From CAZRVH01 sp964624905 (GTDB lineage Bacteria > Patescibacteriota > Gracilibacteria > Peribacterales > Peribacteraceae), in the NCBI GenBank assembly GCA_964624905.1, contig CAZUYK010000006.1, positions 7,617 through 71,616 of the forward strand: a DNA stretch of 64,000 bases. Direction: 5' to 3'. Below the pieces are notes generated by a model. It was not told the origin of the DNA. It did not search any database and saw nothing but the letters and a program-made list of their open reading frames with translations. Shown here piece after piece: positions 1 to 8,240 of the stretch. The position numbers were made by a program, and so were the translations under genes. Position 1 is the first letter of the stretch, and each line of letters starts with the position of its first letter.

Positions 1-121
1 TATCGTCCTTCGGATAGAAATAGACAAGCAGCCAACCTCCTGCGTATTCATCCAGCGAATGAATGTTTCCGTCTTGGTCGGGCAGATAGAAGGCCGGGGC
101 CTTGGAATTGGTTTCAAGCAT
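1..121 (-). CDS. bcp: Peroxiredoxin, AhpC/TSA (Bcp-like), N-terminal part only
   Basis: Partial gene running off the left edge; only the first 40 codons are present. The frame starts Met-Leu-Glu-Thr and ends in FYPKDD, the stretch that in Bcp/PrxQ peroxiredoxins sits just before the peroxidatic cysteine, which would lie outside the window. The family reduces hydroperoxides with thioredoxin in the cytoplasm. A TATGAT hexamer ends 6 nt before the ATG and no ribosome binding site is seen, so the mRNA is probably leaderless. The frame stays open back to a TAG near 213, so a longer start is possible. It is divergent from the small gene at 241. Confidence 0.8.
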   Translation of the reverse strand, partial: MLETNSKAPAFYLPDQDGNIHSLDEYAGGWLLVYFYPKDD

Positions 122-240
122 GTGCCCATCATACAGGACGCGTGCGACCGTTTTGGAAATTACGCGGATTTTGTCAACGATTGTTCTGTCAGAAGCGAGT
201 AAACGCAACGTCTACATAGGTATCCTTCCCCCATTTTTCT

Positions 241-411
241 ATGGCTGATTCCGATTCGGGTTCTTCCATGATGGTCGCGCTCGTCGCGATCCTCGTCATC
301 ATCGTCATCGGTTTTTTCGCATTGCAAATGCTTTCCCAAAAAAGTACAGGCAATGGCGGACAGATCGACGTCAATCTTCCGTCTATAGGTAGTAGCGCGG
401 GAAATCAGTAA
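241..411 (+). CDS. Small single-pass membrane protein (56 aa)
   Basis: Starts MADSDSGSSMM, followed by a strongly hydrophobic segment of about 20 residues (VALVAILVIIVIGFFAL) and a polar Gly/Ser/Asn tail of about 25 residues. This is the layout of a small bitopic membrane protein. No family is recognised. A TATCCT hexamer followed by a C/T-rich leader of about 20 nt precedes the ATG, the same layout as upstream of prfA. A strong terminator follows at 436-467, which supports an independently transcribed gene. It is convergent with the DEAD-box helicase gene. Confidence 0.75.
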   Translation: MADSDSGSSMMVALVAILVIIVIGFFALQMLSQKSTGNGGQIDVNLPSIGSSAGNQ

Positions 412-435
412 CCCGCACACAACATCCTCATCGGA

Positions 436-467
436 AACCGCGTGCAGGGGTGCGCGCGGTTTTTTTA
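436..467 (+). terminator. Rho-independent terminator
   Basis: GC-rich inverted repeat (CCGCGTGC / GCGCGCGG) directly followed by seven T on the plus strand. It ends the small gene at 241-411 and lies against the 3' end of the convergent DEAD-box gene. Confidence 0.85.
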
Positions 468-1736
468 TTATCGTCTCCTTCTCTTGAATCCACCGCGTCC
501 ACCGCCGGGCCTGCGGAATCCGGGCTGGGAGAATTTGTTGCGCGGCGCAAAGGGGGCAGGTTCGTTGTTGGCAGGGATGTGTTCGGTCAGCACGATCTCG
601 CCCCCGGGCACGACCTTGGAGAACGACGTGGGGATCTTGGCGCGGATGAGTTTTTCGATGCTGCGCATGCCGCTGATCTGGCTGGGCTCTGCGAAGGAGA
701 TGGCCTTTCCCGTCTTGCCGGCGCGTCCCGTGCGTCCGATGCGATGCACGTAGTCGGCGGAATCATCCGGGAGGTCGAAGTTCACGACGAGCTCGATGCC
801 CTTCACGTCGATGCCGCGGGCGGCGATGTCGGTGGCGACGAGTACGCGGTACTTGCCGTTCTTGAATCCGCCCAATGCGTCGGTGCGCTGCGCGAGGGAA
901 CGGTTTCCGTGGATCTCTGCCGAGGTGTGCCGCATGTCTCGGATGAGTTTGGCGACTTTCTTCGCGCCGTGCTTCGTACGCGTGAAGACGAGGACGGATC
1001 CTTTGTAATCGTTCAGGATTTTTTCGAGCATGCGGATCTTTTCATCCTTCTTCACGATGATCATTTCCTGCTCGACGCGTTCGGCCGTGGTTCCCTGCGG
1101 GGCGACCTCCACGCGCAGAGGGAGCTTCATGTGCTGCGTCGCGATGCGCACGATTTCCTGCGGCATGGTGGCGGAGAAGAGCATCGTCTGGCGTTCCTTG
1201 GGCACCACCGACAGGATCCTGTTGATCTGCGGCGCGAATCCCATGTCTAACATGCGGTCGGCCTCGTCCAAAACGAGTACGTCGACTCCGTTGAGCGTGA
1301 TGGATTTCCTTTCAAGATGGTCGATGAGGCGACCCGGCGTGGCGATGACGATGTGCGGGCGGCGGCGGATCATGTCGCGCTGGAGATTCATGGACGCGCC
1401 TCCGATGAGCACCGCGGTGCGGATACCCAACGGACCGCCGACCCTTTGCAACGATTCCTCCACCTGCAACGCGAGTTCGCGCGTGGGAAGGAGGATGAGC
1501 CCGTTCTTCTTTCCCTGGAGCATGTGCTGGATCATCGGGATGCCGAACGCGAGCGTCTTGCCCGTTCCGGTCTGCGCGATGCCGATGAGGTCTTTGCCTT
1601 CCACGCACGACGGGATGGACTCGTGTTGGATGGGAGTCGGAACAGTGAAGTTCAGCTTTTCCAGGATATCCAGGATGTTCGGCGCGATGCCGAGTCCGGA
1701 GAAACTCCTCTCTGGTGTTGATTGTGACGGTTCCAT
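468..1736 (-). CDS. rhlE: DEAD-box ATP-dependent RNA helicase (RhlE type)
   Basis: 422 aa from the ATG at 1736. All helicase motifs are readable in order: the Q motif region (FTVPTPIQHESIP), Walker A AQTGTGKT, PTRELA, TPGR, DEAD (VLVLDEADRMLD), SAT (LFSATMP), then in the second RecA domain TRTK, ATDIAARGID and HRIGRTGRAG. The C-terminus is a short Arg/Gly-rich basic tail (about the last 30 residues), typical of RhlE-type proteins and likely to bind RNA non-specifically. The role would be cytoplasmic RNA or ribosome remodelling. A longer frame with an extra 10 residues exists upstream. The symbol follows domain layout; the exact ortholog is uncertain. Confidence 0.93.
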   Translation of the reverse strand: MEPSQSTPERSFSGLGIAPNILDILEKLNFTVPTPIQHESIPSCVEGKDLIGIAQTGTGKTLAFGIPMIQHMLQGKKNGLILLPTRELALQVEESLQRVGGPLGIRTAVLIGGASMNLQRDMIRRRPHIVIATPGRLIDHLERKSITLNGVDVLVLDEADRMLDMGFAPQINRILSVVPKERQTMLFSATMPQEIVRIATQHMKLPLRVEVAPQGTTAERVEQEMIIVKKDEKIRMLEKILNDYKGSVLVFTRTKHGAKKVAKLIRDMRHTSAEIHGNRSLAQRTDALGGFKNGKYRVLVATDIAARGIDVKGIELVVNFDLPDDSADYVHRIGRTGRAGKTGKAISFAEPSQISGMRSIEKLIRAKIPTSFSKVVPGGEIVLTEHIPANNEPAPFAPRNKFSQPGFRRPGGGRGGFKRRRR

Positions 1737-1784
1737 AGTGACGCCGTAGTGTACACCGCATTTCACATCGGCGATAGCCGCCTT

Positions 1785-2558
1785 TCAGGCCTTTGTAGCT
1801 GCCGCATGGGCAAAAGCGATGATACTGCCCACAATGTTGTGATTTCCCTTCGTCCTGTATTTCACGTATTTCGGCTCGCCCCTGGATGCCTGCGCCGCGA
1901 AGCCCGACACGAAAAACTGGACTGCGGCGACGCGGGACCACGGCAGTACGAACGAATGCGCTCCGCTTTGGAACAACAGCCGCTCGCTGGTAACGATCAG
2001 GTCGCCGTCCGCGACCTTCTTCCACCCTTTTTCATCCTGTACCGTTTTCGCCCCCACGCTGAAGTGGATGCCGATCGGCAGCTTCAGCTCCACTCCGGTG
2101 AATCCCTTTCCTTTCTTCTCTGCGACCCCGAACAGCGTCACCGGCTCCTGCCAGTACGCAACCTCGTTTGCGCCGAGCAGTACGCCTTTGGTTTCAACGA
2201 CGGGCATGTTTCCCCTTTTGATCTCGCTCATGATACGGCTGCGGTACAACTCCCTCTTCGTCTTCGCGATATCCTTGTCCTCCAGCCCCAGGTAATCCTG
2301 GATCTGTTCCATCTCCTGCCATTCTTCTTCCGTGACGGCATCGTCTTGGTGGATGCTGGAAAGCGCGTGCAGATACAGGTCCATACGTACCGACGACAGC
2401 ACGTCCGTCGGCAAATTCAATTCCTCGCGCTTCGTCTCCAACTCCCCTATCTCGGCTTCCGTCAATTTGCCGTCCGTGATGGCCGCTTTCACTGCGTCTC
2501 GAAATTCCTGGGCATCGCCGCCCAGCACTCGCTTTTGGATGATTCCGAGCAAGTCCAT
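1785..2558 (-). CDS. Two-domain protein: helical TerB-like N-part and bacterial PH-like C-part
   Basis: 257 aa, probably soluble. The first half is acidic and helical, with a DGKLTEAEIGELE stretch reminiscent of TerB-like or EF-hand-like helical domains. The second half is beta-rich and contains LIVTSERLLFQSG followed by LPWSRVAAVQFF, the usual signature of bacterial pleckstrin-homology-like domains. The function is unknown; such PH-like domains mostly mediate protein or membrane contacts. A TATACT hexamer ends 6 nt before the chosen ATG at 2558, fixing it as a probable leaderless start and excluding the longer frame. Domain names are pattern-based. Confidence 0.75.
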   Translation of the reverse strand: MDLLGIIQKRVLGGDAQEFRDAVKAAITDGKLTEAEIGELETKREELNLPTDVLSSVRMDLYLHALSSIHQDDAVTEEEWQEMEQIQDYLGLEDKDIAKTKRELYRSRIMSEIKRGNMPVVETKGVLLGANEVAYWQEPVTLFGVAEKKGKGFTGVELKLPIGIHFSVGAKTVQDEKGWKKVADGDLIVTSERLLFQSGAHSFVLPWSRVAAVQFFVSGFAAQASRGEPKYVKYRTKGNHNIVGSIIAFAHAAATKA

Positions 2559-2748
2559 GTCCGCAGTATAACAGATGTCAGTTGCGCTTGACGGAGCCAT
2601 AAAGAGGGATAGTCTCTGTCGGTCCCGCTATTTCACATCAAATTTCAATATTGGACGGATTGCTGATACGGCTTGTCATCAGTCCGTCCGGTAGCGTCGT
2701 ATTGTATTTACTCTGTTTCCAGGAAATCTGTTTGAAGGGATTGTACTC

Positions 2749-3084
2749 ATGTCTCGAACTCTCCATTCTCAAACCGCCCCTACCACACTTCGCGGCGAAG
2801 TGATCGCTTGGCTGAGCCAAGAGTTCATCGCAAAATCCGCACTCAGGGGCATCAGCGCCGTGGAGGCAAACTCCAAGGAAGACTATGTTTTCGGATATAC
2901 ACTTCCGAAGGCAGCCGAACGCATTCTCGGCTATCAGAATGTCGAAGTCGCAATCGACAAGCGAACCAAGGCTCTCAAGACCAAGGGTGGAACCCCTCTG
3001 TTAGATTATGAAGAATTAGTAAGAGTCGTCACCGCAGCCGCGCAAACGGAGGATGCGCGAGATTCCAAACTGCAGCCCGCCTAG
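2749..3084 (+). CDS. Hypothetical protein, 111 aa
   Basis: No recognised family. A soluble, mixed-charge protein with a central YTLPKAAERILGYQNVEVAI segment and a polar C-terminus. GAAGGGA about 9 nt upstream of the ATG could serve as a ribosome binding site, unlike the leaderless genes around it. An excellent terminator at 3116-3152 and a tRNA gene follow. Reality of the gene is supported by the terminator and ordered codon use. Confidence 0.7.
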   Translation: MSRTLHSQTAPTTLRGEVIAWLSQEFIAKSALRGISAVEANSKEDYVFGYTLPKAAERILGYQNVEVAIDKRTKALKTKGGTPLLDYEELVRVVTAAAQTEDARDSKLQPA

Positions 3085-3115
3085 CGGATTCAGTCATTGA
3101 CGCTACAGGACACAT

Positions 3116-3152
3116 CCCTGGTATGTGCTTTTGCGCATACCGGGGACTTTTT
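3116..3152 (+). terminator. Rho-independent terminator
   Basis: Stem GGTATGTGC / GCGCATACC with TTTT loop, extended by CCC/GGG at the base, followed by ACTTTTT. It ends transcription of the 111-aa hypothetical gene before the tRNA-Pro gene. Confidence 0.88.
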
Positions 3153-3202
3153 AGGTGTTGCCCATCTTTAAATACCCAGTATCATCTCCCGGTCGGTTTC
3201 AT

Positions 3203-3279
3203 CGGGACGTAGCTCAGTTGGCTAGAGCGTACGGTTCGGGACCGTAAGGCCGGAGGTTCGAGTCCTCTCGTCCCGACCA
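3203..3279 (+). tRNA. tRNA-Pro (anticodon CGG)
   Basis: A cloverleaf can be drawn: acceptor CGGGACG / CGTCCCG, D arm GCTC..GAGC, anticodon stem TACGG / CCGTA with loop TTCGGGA (anticodon CGG), T arm with GTTCGAG. The discriminator base is A and the 3' CCA is encoded. It reads CCG codons. Confidence 0.95.
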
Positions 3280-3293
3280 GAATCGATTCATTA

Positions 3294-3320
3294 CGCAGCT
3301 ATAGAGGCTGCGTTTTTGTT
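3294..3320 (+). terminator. Terminator after tRNA-Pro
   Basis: Inverted repeat CGCAGC / GCTGCG with a 7-nt loop followed by TTTTTGTTT, placed 14 nt after the tRNA. Confidence 0.85.
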
Positions 3321-3625
3321 TCCGCATGTAAATATTCGAATACTGTTCCTCGTTCAAAACCAGCGTTTTCGAATGCCAATGATTTATTAGGACATAAATG
3401 TTATTTATGCCAATACTCCAAAGTCATGAAAAAGTAACATTCTTGTATACAATTTTAGTACATGTGTTTACACAACATTTGGGTAATAACCATCTCAAAA
3501 CCAATCAATTTGGCAAATAGGACTGTTTTTGCTTGCTTCAACACGATCACAAGATTGAATCAATAGTTGCTGGACAACAAAAGACCCCTACGTACACTAC
3601 CGGTCCGTCCTCCCAAGGACTTAAT
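3321..3625. other. AT-rich intergenic region without a recognised gene
   Basis: About 300 nt, clearly richer in A/T than the surroundings. No convincing long frame was found. It contains GGCAAATAGGA at 3512-3522, repeated at 3752-3762 exactly 240 nt later, so the two copies flank the short gene at 3626. A TACACT hexamer near 3594 could be the -10 element of that gene. Confidence 0.5.
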
Positions 3626-3742
3626 ATGAATAACGTGAAGCTAGAGACCCAGCGCGCTTCACTCCCGCTCGTGCTTATGCACGTAGCGTTCATCACCTTC
3701 CTCAGCCTGAGCATGGTGATGAGCCTCCCGACTCTGCGCTAA
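3626..3742 (+). CDS. Small membrane peptide (38 aa)
   Basis: A 38-codon frame beginning MNNVKLETQRA, followed by a hydrophobic stretch (LPLVLMHVAFITFLSLSMVM) that would span the membrane once, and a short SLPTLR tail. AAGGA lies about 6 nt upstream of the ATG and a TACACT hexamer about 26 nt upstream. The frame is open further 5' (to about 3533), but the ribosome binding site points to this start. No known family. Flanked by an 11-nt direct repeat. Confidence 0.55.
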   Translation: MNNVKLETQRASLPLVLMHVAFITFLSLSMVMSLPTLR

Positions 3743-3770
3743 AGAGTCCTAGGCAAATAGGAGTGAACCA

Positions 3771-3827
3771 ATGACGTTCGCACCGGCGAACGACCAACCT
3801 CCCCCTCGACCCCCTCCCAGAAGCTGA
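3771..3827 (+). CDS. Proline-rich mini-ORF (18 codons)
   Basis: Eighteen codons ending in PPPRPPPRS, preceded by AGGAGTG at a good ribosome-binding distance and followed about 35 nt later by a terminator-like hairpin. Consecutive prolines are known to stall ribosomes without EF-P, so this could be a regulatory peptide. However, the next gene lies on the other strand, so there is no obvious regulated target. It may simply be an unused frame. Confidence 0.3.
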   Translation: MTFAPANDQPPPRPPPRS

Positions 3828-3861
3828 AGCAGCCGAACGGAGCAGAGGATGGCAGGATTTC

Positions 3862-3885
3862 GGGACCCTGAAACGGGGTCCTTTT
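3862..3885 (+). terminator. Probable terminator
   Basis: Hairpin GGACCC / GGGTCC with a short loop followed by four T. It would end the transcript carrying the two short frames at 3626 and 3771. Confidence 0.65.
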
Positions 3886-3889
3886 GCGT

Positions 3890-4390
3890 CTATCGGCCCG
3901 TGGGCTTCAAAATTCCTTTTGCGACCGTCTGACCAGGTGTCGTGACTCCCGCAGAGGACTCCACCGTAACAACCACGCCTGTAAACCGTTTAAAGTCCTT
4001 TTGAGCTTCCAAAACGAGCGAATGACGCACATCACCGCTTCTGTTTTGCAGTGTTCCAAGCCTTTCGTAGGAGCGCCCTGATTCATCCGCCAACCAGCCG
4101 ACATAAACGTATTCCTGGCCGCTTTCGGCGATATTTAGTTGGATGCTGACACGGGACGTGCCGTCCTCAAAGGCCCAGACAACGGCGGTTCCGTTTGCCA
4201 TGACATCCTTTATTCCCTCCAGCGGACCGATGCCTAGGTAGCTCACTGCGCCATGCTGCGGGTCCGCGGGAAGCGATGCAGAGACGCCTACGGAGCGAGC
4301 CGACGAGGCGGATTGGGTTTCAACAACGGGGGTGGCTGGCTGCGAGCAAGCGACCAGGAGTAAGGCCGAGAGGGGGAGGAGGGTCTTCAT
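3890..4390 (-). CDS. Lipoprotein with RskA-like (anti-sigma-K C-terminal) domain
   Basis: 166 aa. A signal peptide with lipobox LLVAC puts the mature N-terminal cysteine near residue 15. After a Ser/Ala-rich spacer, the domain shows AVVWAFEDGTSRVSIQL, then YVYVGWLADESG, then SLVLEAQ and a C-terminal VVVTVESSAG...TPG, closely resembling the extracytoplasmic RskA C-terminal domain. There is no sigma-binding helix or partner sigma gene here, so it is probably a surface protein using this fold. It starts 4 nt after the stop of the polymer ligase gene and is probably cotranscribed with it. Confidence 0.8.
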   Translation of the reverse strand: MKTLLPLSALLLVACSQPATPVVETQSASSARSVGVSASLPADPQHGAVSYLGIGPLEGIKDVMANGTAVVWAFEDGTSRVSIQLNIAESGQEYVYVGWLADESGRSYERLGTLQNRSGDVRHSLVLEAQKDFKRFTGVVVTVESSAGVTTPGQTVAKGILKPTGR

Positions 4391-4394
4391 AGGA

Positions 4395-6422
4395 TTACCA
4401 AAGGATGCCGGGCTTTCGGGAGGTCAATCGCGCACGCTCCGTCTCCGCATGGTCCGCGGCCTGACGGGCGATCGTTCGGTACTCACCGGCGTCATCGGGG
4501 AACATCTGGCCCAGGAGACCCGCGACCGTCTGCAGCTCTTCCACGTTGCGCGAAAGGGCGATGAAGTGCGTATTCTGCCCGATGGCGTTGGCATAAAGGG
4601 AAAAGAGCGTGTCGATGTCCGTCTTCTGCGATTGAATGACATCCTGCTTGCCTGCGGAGATGGCGGTCTGGAGATAGAGCGTCGTGATACCGAGATCCGT
4701 CATCTTGCCGAGCCGGAAGGCTTGGGCGACGTTCTCGAATGCCGATTTCGCGTCGCGCATCTTCAGCGCGAGTATTCCTTTCAGCTTCCAGACGCGGGCG
4801 TCGTGGGGGTTCAGTGCCGCGTATTCATTCAATGCATCGGCGGCCTCCTGCGTCTTGCCCGCATCCATGAGCAGTACGGACTTGCTGAGCAGCATGTCGC
4901 GCCCGAACTGTTCGCCTTCGGATCGGTCATACCACAGGAGCGCCTCCTCCGCGTTGCCGGCAGCTTCCGCATGGCGGGCGTACGATGAGGTGACCAGGTA
5001 GTACCCCTCGACGCACGCGACGACGAGGAGGGCGAATGCGAGAAGGAACTCTATTTTGATCGCGATGCGCGAGACCTTCCATTGCCAGAAGGACGACGTC
5101 CTATTGGTACGACCCGCCGCGGCCGGCGCGTAGAGGATCGCGATGACGATCCACATGGGAAGCTTGAGGGCGATGAACTGCAGGTTGTAATCGATGAGAT
5201 TGTGCGCGAGCACGCCGATGACGGCTATGCCGAGAAGAAGATCGCGCGCGTCGTTCTCCCGCGACCAATCCGCGCGACGCTTGAAAAAAAGCTTGTGAAG
5301 CGCATAGAGGCAGACGCTGCACATGATCAGCGCATAGGAAATCGCCGACGGCCATCCGCGCTCCATCGCGAGTTTCAGGAACACGTTATGCGGATGGTCC
5401 GAGGTGGCCAACACCCCCTGCGCGTCCTTCGTTTGCACGAAGCGGAAGCTGTAGGGGCCGTAGCCGAAGAGGGGCTTTTCAGACGCGGCCTTCAAGGCCT
5501 GGCCCCAGAACTGGGCCCGCTCGTCTATGGAGGAGCGCCCCTCGCTGGCGGTAAAGGTGACCTTTTCCGTAACCGACTGCACGGGGAAACGGACCGAGCG
5601 CACCGAGTTGGCCGCGAAGAACAGGATGATGGCGATACCGAAGACGACTGCGCAGTGCAACGCGGCCGAACGGACGTTCGTCAGTATTTTTTTCTGATAT
5701 CGCACGTCGCGCAGGGCAAGGGCGAGCAGCAGCAACGTCACCAGTCCCGCCTGCGCGCCGAGAGCGAGGACGGAACCGCGCGAGTAACTAAGGAAGAGGC
5801 TTCCCAGCATCAATCCAAGGATGGCACTGAAGAGCCAGCGCTTTTTCTTACCGTCCGTCCTGATGGCATGGAGCAAGACCATCGGCCAGCTGAGCAGCAG
5901 GTATTCGCCCCATGCGTTGGGCCAGAAGTCCGTATCGAAACGGTAGTCGAAGAACGAACCGACGAAGCGGTCGACCGGTTCCAGTGTATACACCGCCAAT
6001 CCGATGAGGCATGCCGCCACGGTCACCGACGTGATCACTTTGAGGAAGTTGGGCAGGAACGAAGAATCACCTTTCGCCGCAAGATCGCGCACGATCCATA
6101 GGAACAGGATGACGGCGGACACGTCGCGCAGGACATCATCCAAGCCGTAGTTCTTTGTTTCGGATAAGAGGTAGCTTGCAACGGTCCAGACCGCATAGAA
6201 AATGATCAGTCCCCATACGGCCATATGTGGATCCCCCGCTTCGTCCTCCGTCCTGCGGACTCGAAACACGCGCCTGGCCAGCGTCGCAACAGCCAGCAGT
6301 CCTGAGAGTAATGCGAACAGCCATGTCATTTCCAGGGTCTTACCCCCTTTCCATAGAACGCTGAATGCGACCAGGAACAGAATCGCACCCTCGCCGACAT
6401 GCGACAGGGTTATCCTTTTCAT
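4395..6422 (-). CDS. O-antigen ligase/polymerase family (Wzy_C) membrane protein with TPR tail
   Basis: 675 aa with ten or more hydrophobic segments in the first 450 residues. A loop contains HPHNVFLKLAMERG, the conserved Wzy_C/O-antigen ligase motif. Residues about 480-640 are soluble and helical with TPR-like spacing (AEEALLWYDRSE, AADALNEYAALNPHD, VWKLKGILAL). The family joins or polymerises cell-surface glycans on the outer face of the membrane. The TPR domain would face outside and could bind the acceptor. TATACT ends 8 nt before the ATG, with AAGGA in between. The downstream lipoprotein is likely cotranscribed. Confidence 0.85.
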   Translation of the reverse strand: MKRITLSHVGEGAILFLVAFSVLWKGGKTLEMTWLFALLSGLLAVATLARRVFRVRRTEDEAGDPHMAVWGLIIFYAVWTVASYLLSETKNYGLDDVLRDVSAVILFLWIVRDLAAKGDSSFLPNFLKVITSVTVAACLIGLAVYTLEPVDRFVGSFFDYRFDTDFWPNAWGEYLLLSWPMVLLHAIRTDGKKKRWLFSAILGLMLGSLFLSYSRGSVLALGAQAGLVTLLLLALALRDVRYQKKILTNVRSAALHCAVVFGIAIILFFAANSVRSVRFPVQSVTEKVTFTASEGRSSIDERAQFWGQALKAASEKPLFGYGPYSFRFVQTKDAQGVLATSDHPHNVFLKLAMERGWPSAISYALIMCSVCLYALHKLFFKRRADWSRENDARDLLLGIAVIGVLAHNLIDYNLQFIALKLPMWIVIAILYAPAAAGRTNRTSSFWQWKVSRIAIKIEFLLAFALLVVACVEGYYLVTSSYARHAEAAGNAEEALLWYDRSEGEQFGRDMLLSKSVLLMDAGKTQEAADALNEYAALNPHDARVWKLKGILALKMRDAKSAFENVAQAFRLGKMTDLGITTLYLQTAISAGKQDVIQSQKTDIDTLFSLYANAIGQNTHFIALSRNVEELQTVAGLLGQMFPDDAGEYRTIARQAADHAETERARLTSRKPGILW

Positions 6423-6486
6423 CGGTCCTTAGTATAAGAACAAAGAATCAAAAGGGGCAATAGCGTTGTCGGTCGTTTATGATGAA

Positions 6487-6573
6487 TGGTGCCGATAGAG
6501 AGACTCGAACTCTCACAAGATTGCTCTTACACGCTCCTGAAGCGTGCGCGTCTACCAATTCCGCCATATCGGC
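6487..6573 (-). tRNA. tRNA-Leu (anticodon CAG)
   Basis: Read on the minus strand: acceptor GCCGATA / TATCGGC, anticodon stem CACGC / GCGTG with loop TTCAGGA (anticodon CAG), a long variable arm as in class II tRNAs, T loop TTCGAGT, discriminator A and encoded CCA. It decodes CUG. Confidence 0.95.
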
Positions 6574-6624
6574 TGGGCCCGGAGAGGATAGCATAAAAAT
6601 AAATCGCGTCTATCGCCAAATGGC

Positions 6625-7599
6625 CTAATCCGGATAATACATAACGCTCTCCGCCACGACTTTCCTGCAACTCGCTTGGTGTTCTTCGCGCAGCGAAGGG
6701 CACAGTTCCCCCGCCTTCTTCGCCGAGGCGTGGTGCACGATGTAATAACTCACCAACCCTTCGATGCAATACTTCTGCCGTTCCGCGTTTGCGTATCCGC
6801 ACAACTCCTCAACGAGCAGCGGCTTCTGGATGTTCTGCTTCATCGCGATATCCCCCACTCCCTTGATGCACGCGTCCCTCGGCCCTTCGGGCAGGGTCTC
6901 GCACCAATCCATCGTCGCTTCGTAATCTTTCGGGTGGAACCTTAGGAAGTGACGCGGTGCGTAAAACGCGCAGACGCCTTCGTGCACCTTGCTTCTTCCG
7001 CGGCACGGAAAGAACGAATCGTCGTCTTTCAGGTATTTCGTAGGGTGCACCACGGGATCCGCTTCGACGTTCTCCATGAACACACCTTCCGCGCACTGGA
7101 TGGCGTTGGCTTTGTCCGGAATCGTATCGCAGAGCGCCAGGGATCCGGGGACGTCGTTGTGAGACCTATCCATGAGTCCGTGCCCGATACCGTGGAAACA
7201 CCTTCCGGATGTCCTGGGGCAGAAGTCGGCAACTGTTTGGGTGACATCGTCGAGTTCGGCCATGTACGTTTCGATGATGCCGTGGATGAATCCCGAACCG
7301 CAGATATCCGTGTCGTAGCGCATGGCCCCTTCCAGTCCGTAGCGGGCGTACGCGGCATCGCCGATGACATGGGAAAGGCCGTGGCAGACATCCTCCAGTT
7401 CGGGATCGGCCTTCACGGTGACATCCAGATAATCGATCGCTTCCCGTGCCCCTTTGTTTTTAACCAAGCTTTCGATTTGCGCCTCCACAAGCGAAAATTT
7501 TCGCATGACAGGATCGATGCCCGCGGATTCCGGTTGCGGATTTTGGGCAACGCAAGACACGAGCACGAGAGCCGATGCTGTCATATACAGTTTTTTCAC
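6625..7599 (-). CDS. Cys/His-rich lipoprotein with repeated HG motifs, unknown function
   Basis: 324 aa from a GTG start. A short signal peptide ends in a lipobox-like LVSC (Cys near residue 16). The mature part carries at least fourteen cysteines and several Cys-His motifs: CHGLSHVIG, CGSGFIHG, CFHGIGHG, then CAEGVFMEN and evenly spaced later cysteines. The spacing suggests an extracytoplasmic domain built from two or three related units, either disulfide-bonded or metal-binding. I do not recognise an established family. TACGAT ends 7 nt before the GTG, so it is probably leaderless. It stands alone, between tRNA-Leu and a divergent gene. Confidence 0.8.
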   Translation of the reverse strand: MKKLYMTASALVLVSCVAQNPQPESAGIDPVMRKFSLVEAQIESLVKNKGAREAIDYLDVTVKADPELEDVCHGLSHVIGDAAYARYGLEGAMRYDTDICGSGFIHGIIETYMAELDDVTQTVADFCPRTSGRCFHGIGHGLMDRSHNDVPGSLALCDTIPDKANAIQCAEGVFMENVEADPVVHPTKYLKDDDSFFPCRGRSKVHEGVCAFYAPRHFLRFHPKDYEATMDWCETLPEGPRDACIKGVGDIAMKQNIQKPLLVEELCGYANAERQKYCIEGLVSYYIVHHASAKKAGELCPSLREEHQASCRKVVAESVMYYPD

Positions 7600-7655
7600 G
7601 GTGATGATCGTAGCATTTTTTGCCAGGGCGCGCGTGTGTTCTATAGTATGGAGTC

Positions 7656-8240
7656 ATGAGAAACGAACTGACGCACAAAGGCCCCTTCTTCAACCGCACC
7701 ATGCTCGCATGGACCGCCCTGTCCTGCATCGCGTTCGTCGCCGTACTCCGGCTGATGGGAAGGCTGTGGGTCGCGGAGGAAGGATTCGGATTATTCACCC
7801 CCGACGCGTGGGGTTCCACGACTTCTCAGATGTTCATGGATCCGTATTCCCTGTCGCACGTGCTGCACGGCATCGTCTTCTTTTACGGCCTGCAGTTCTT
7901 CCGCAAAAAACTCACGATGCCCTGGATGTTCTTTATCGCGATCCTCATAGAGATGGCTTGGGAGATCTTCGAGAACACGCCGTTCATCATCAACAGGTAC
8001 CGGACGGAAACCGCCTCGCTGAATTACTTCGGCGACAGCATCCTCAATTCGTTCGGCGACATCGTCTCCATGTTCATCGGCGCATGGCTGTCCGCGCGCC
8101 TCTCCTGGAAATTCATGCTTCCGTTCTTCATCGCCATCGAGCTGATCATGTTGTTCACCATCCGCGATAACCTCACGCTGAACGTCATCATGCTGATCTA
8201 CCCGATCCCGGGCATCAGCCAGTGGCAGCTGGCGCATTGA
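7656..8240 (+). CDS. UPF0314 (DUF2585) membrane protein
   Basis: 194 aa with about five hydrophobic segments. DPYSLSHVLHG, EMAWEIFENTPFIINRYR and GDSILNSFGDI are diagnostic for UPF0314/DUF2585 inner-membrane proteins. The function is unknown; conserved His/Glu/Arg residues within the membrane part could form a catalytic or metal site. TATAGT lies 8 nt before the ATG, with GGAG between, so either initiation mode is possible. Divergent from the Cys/His-rich lipoprotein with a short shared upstream region. Confidence 0.88.
   Translation: MRNELTHKGPFFNRTMLAWTALSCIAFVAVLRLMGRLWVAEEGFGLFTPDAWGSTTSQMFMDPYSLSHVLHGIVFFYGLQFFRKKLTMPWMFFIAILIEMAWEIFENTPFIINRYRTETASLNYFGDSILNSFGDIVSMFIGAWLSARLSWKFMLPFFIAIELIMLFTIRDNLTLNVIMLIYPIPGISQWQLAH

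Noticed and set aside
3890..4390. True anti-sigma factor
   Set aside because: It has a lipobox and no cytoplasmic sigma-binding part or partner sigma gene; only the outer RskA-like fold is present.
5082..6101. Long plus-strand frame inside the polymer ligase gene
   Set aside because: Arg/Glu/Asp-rich antisense product of a membrane protein gene, without start signals or motifs.
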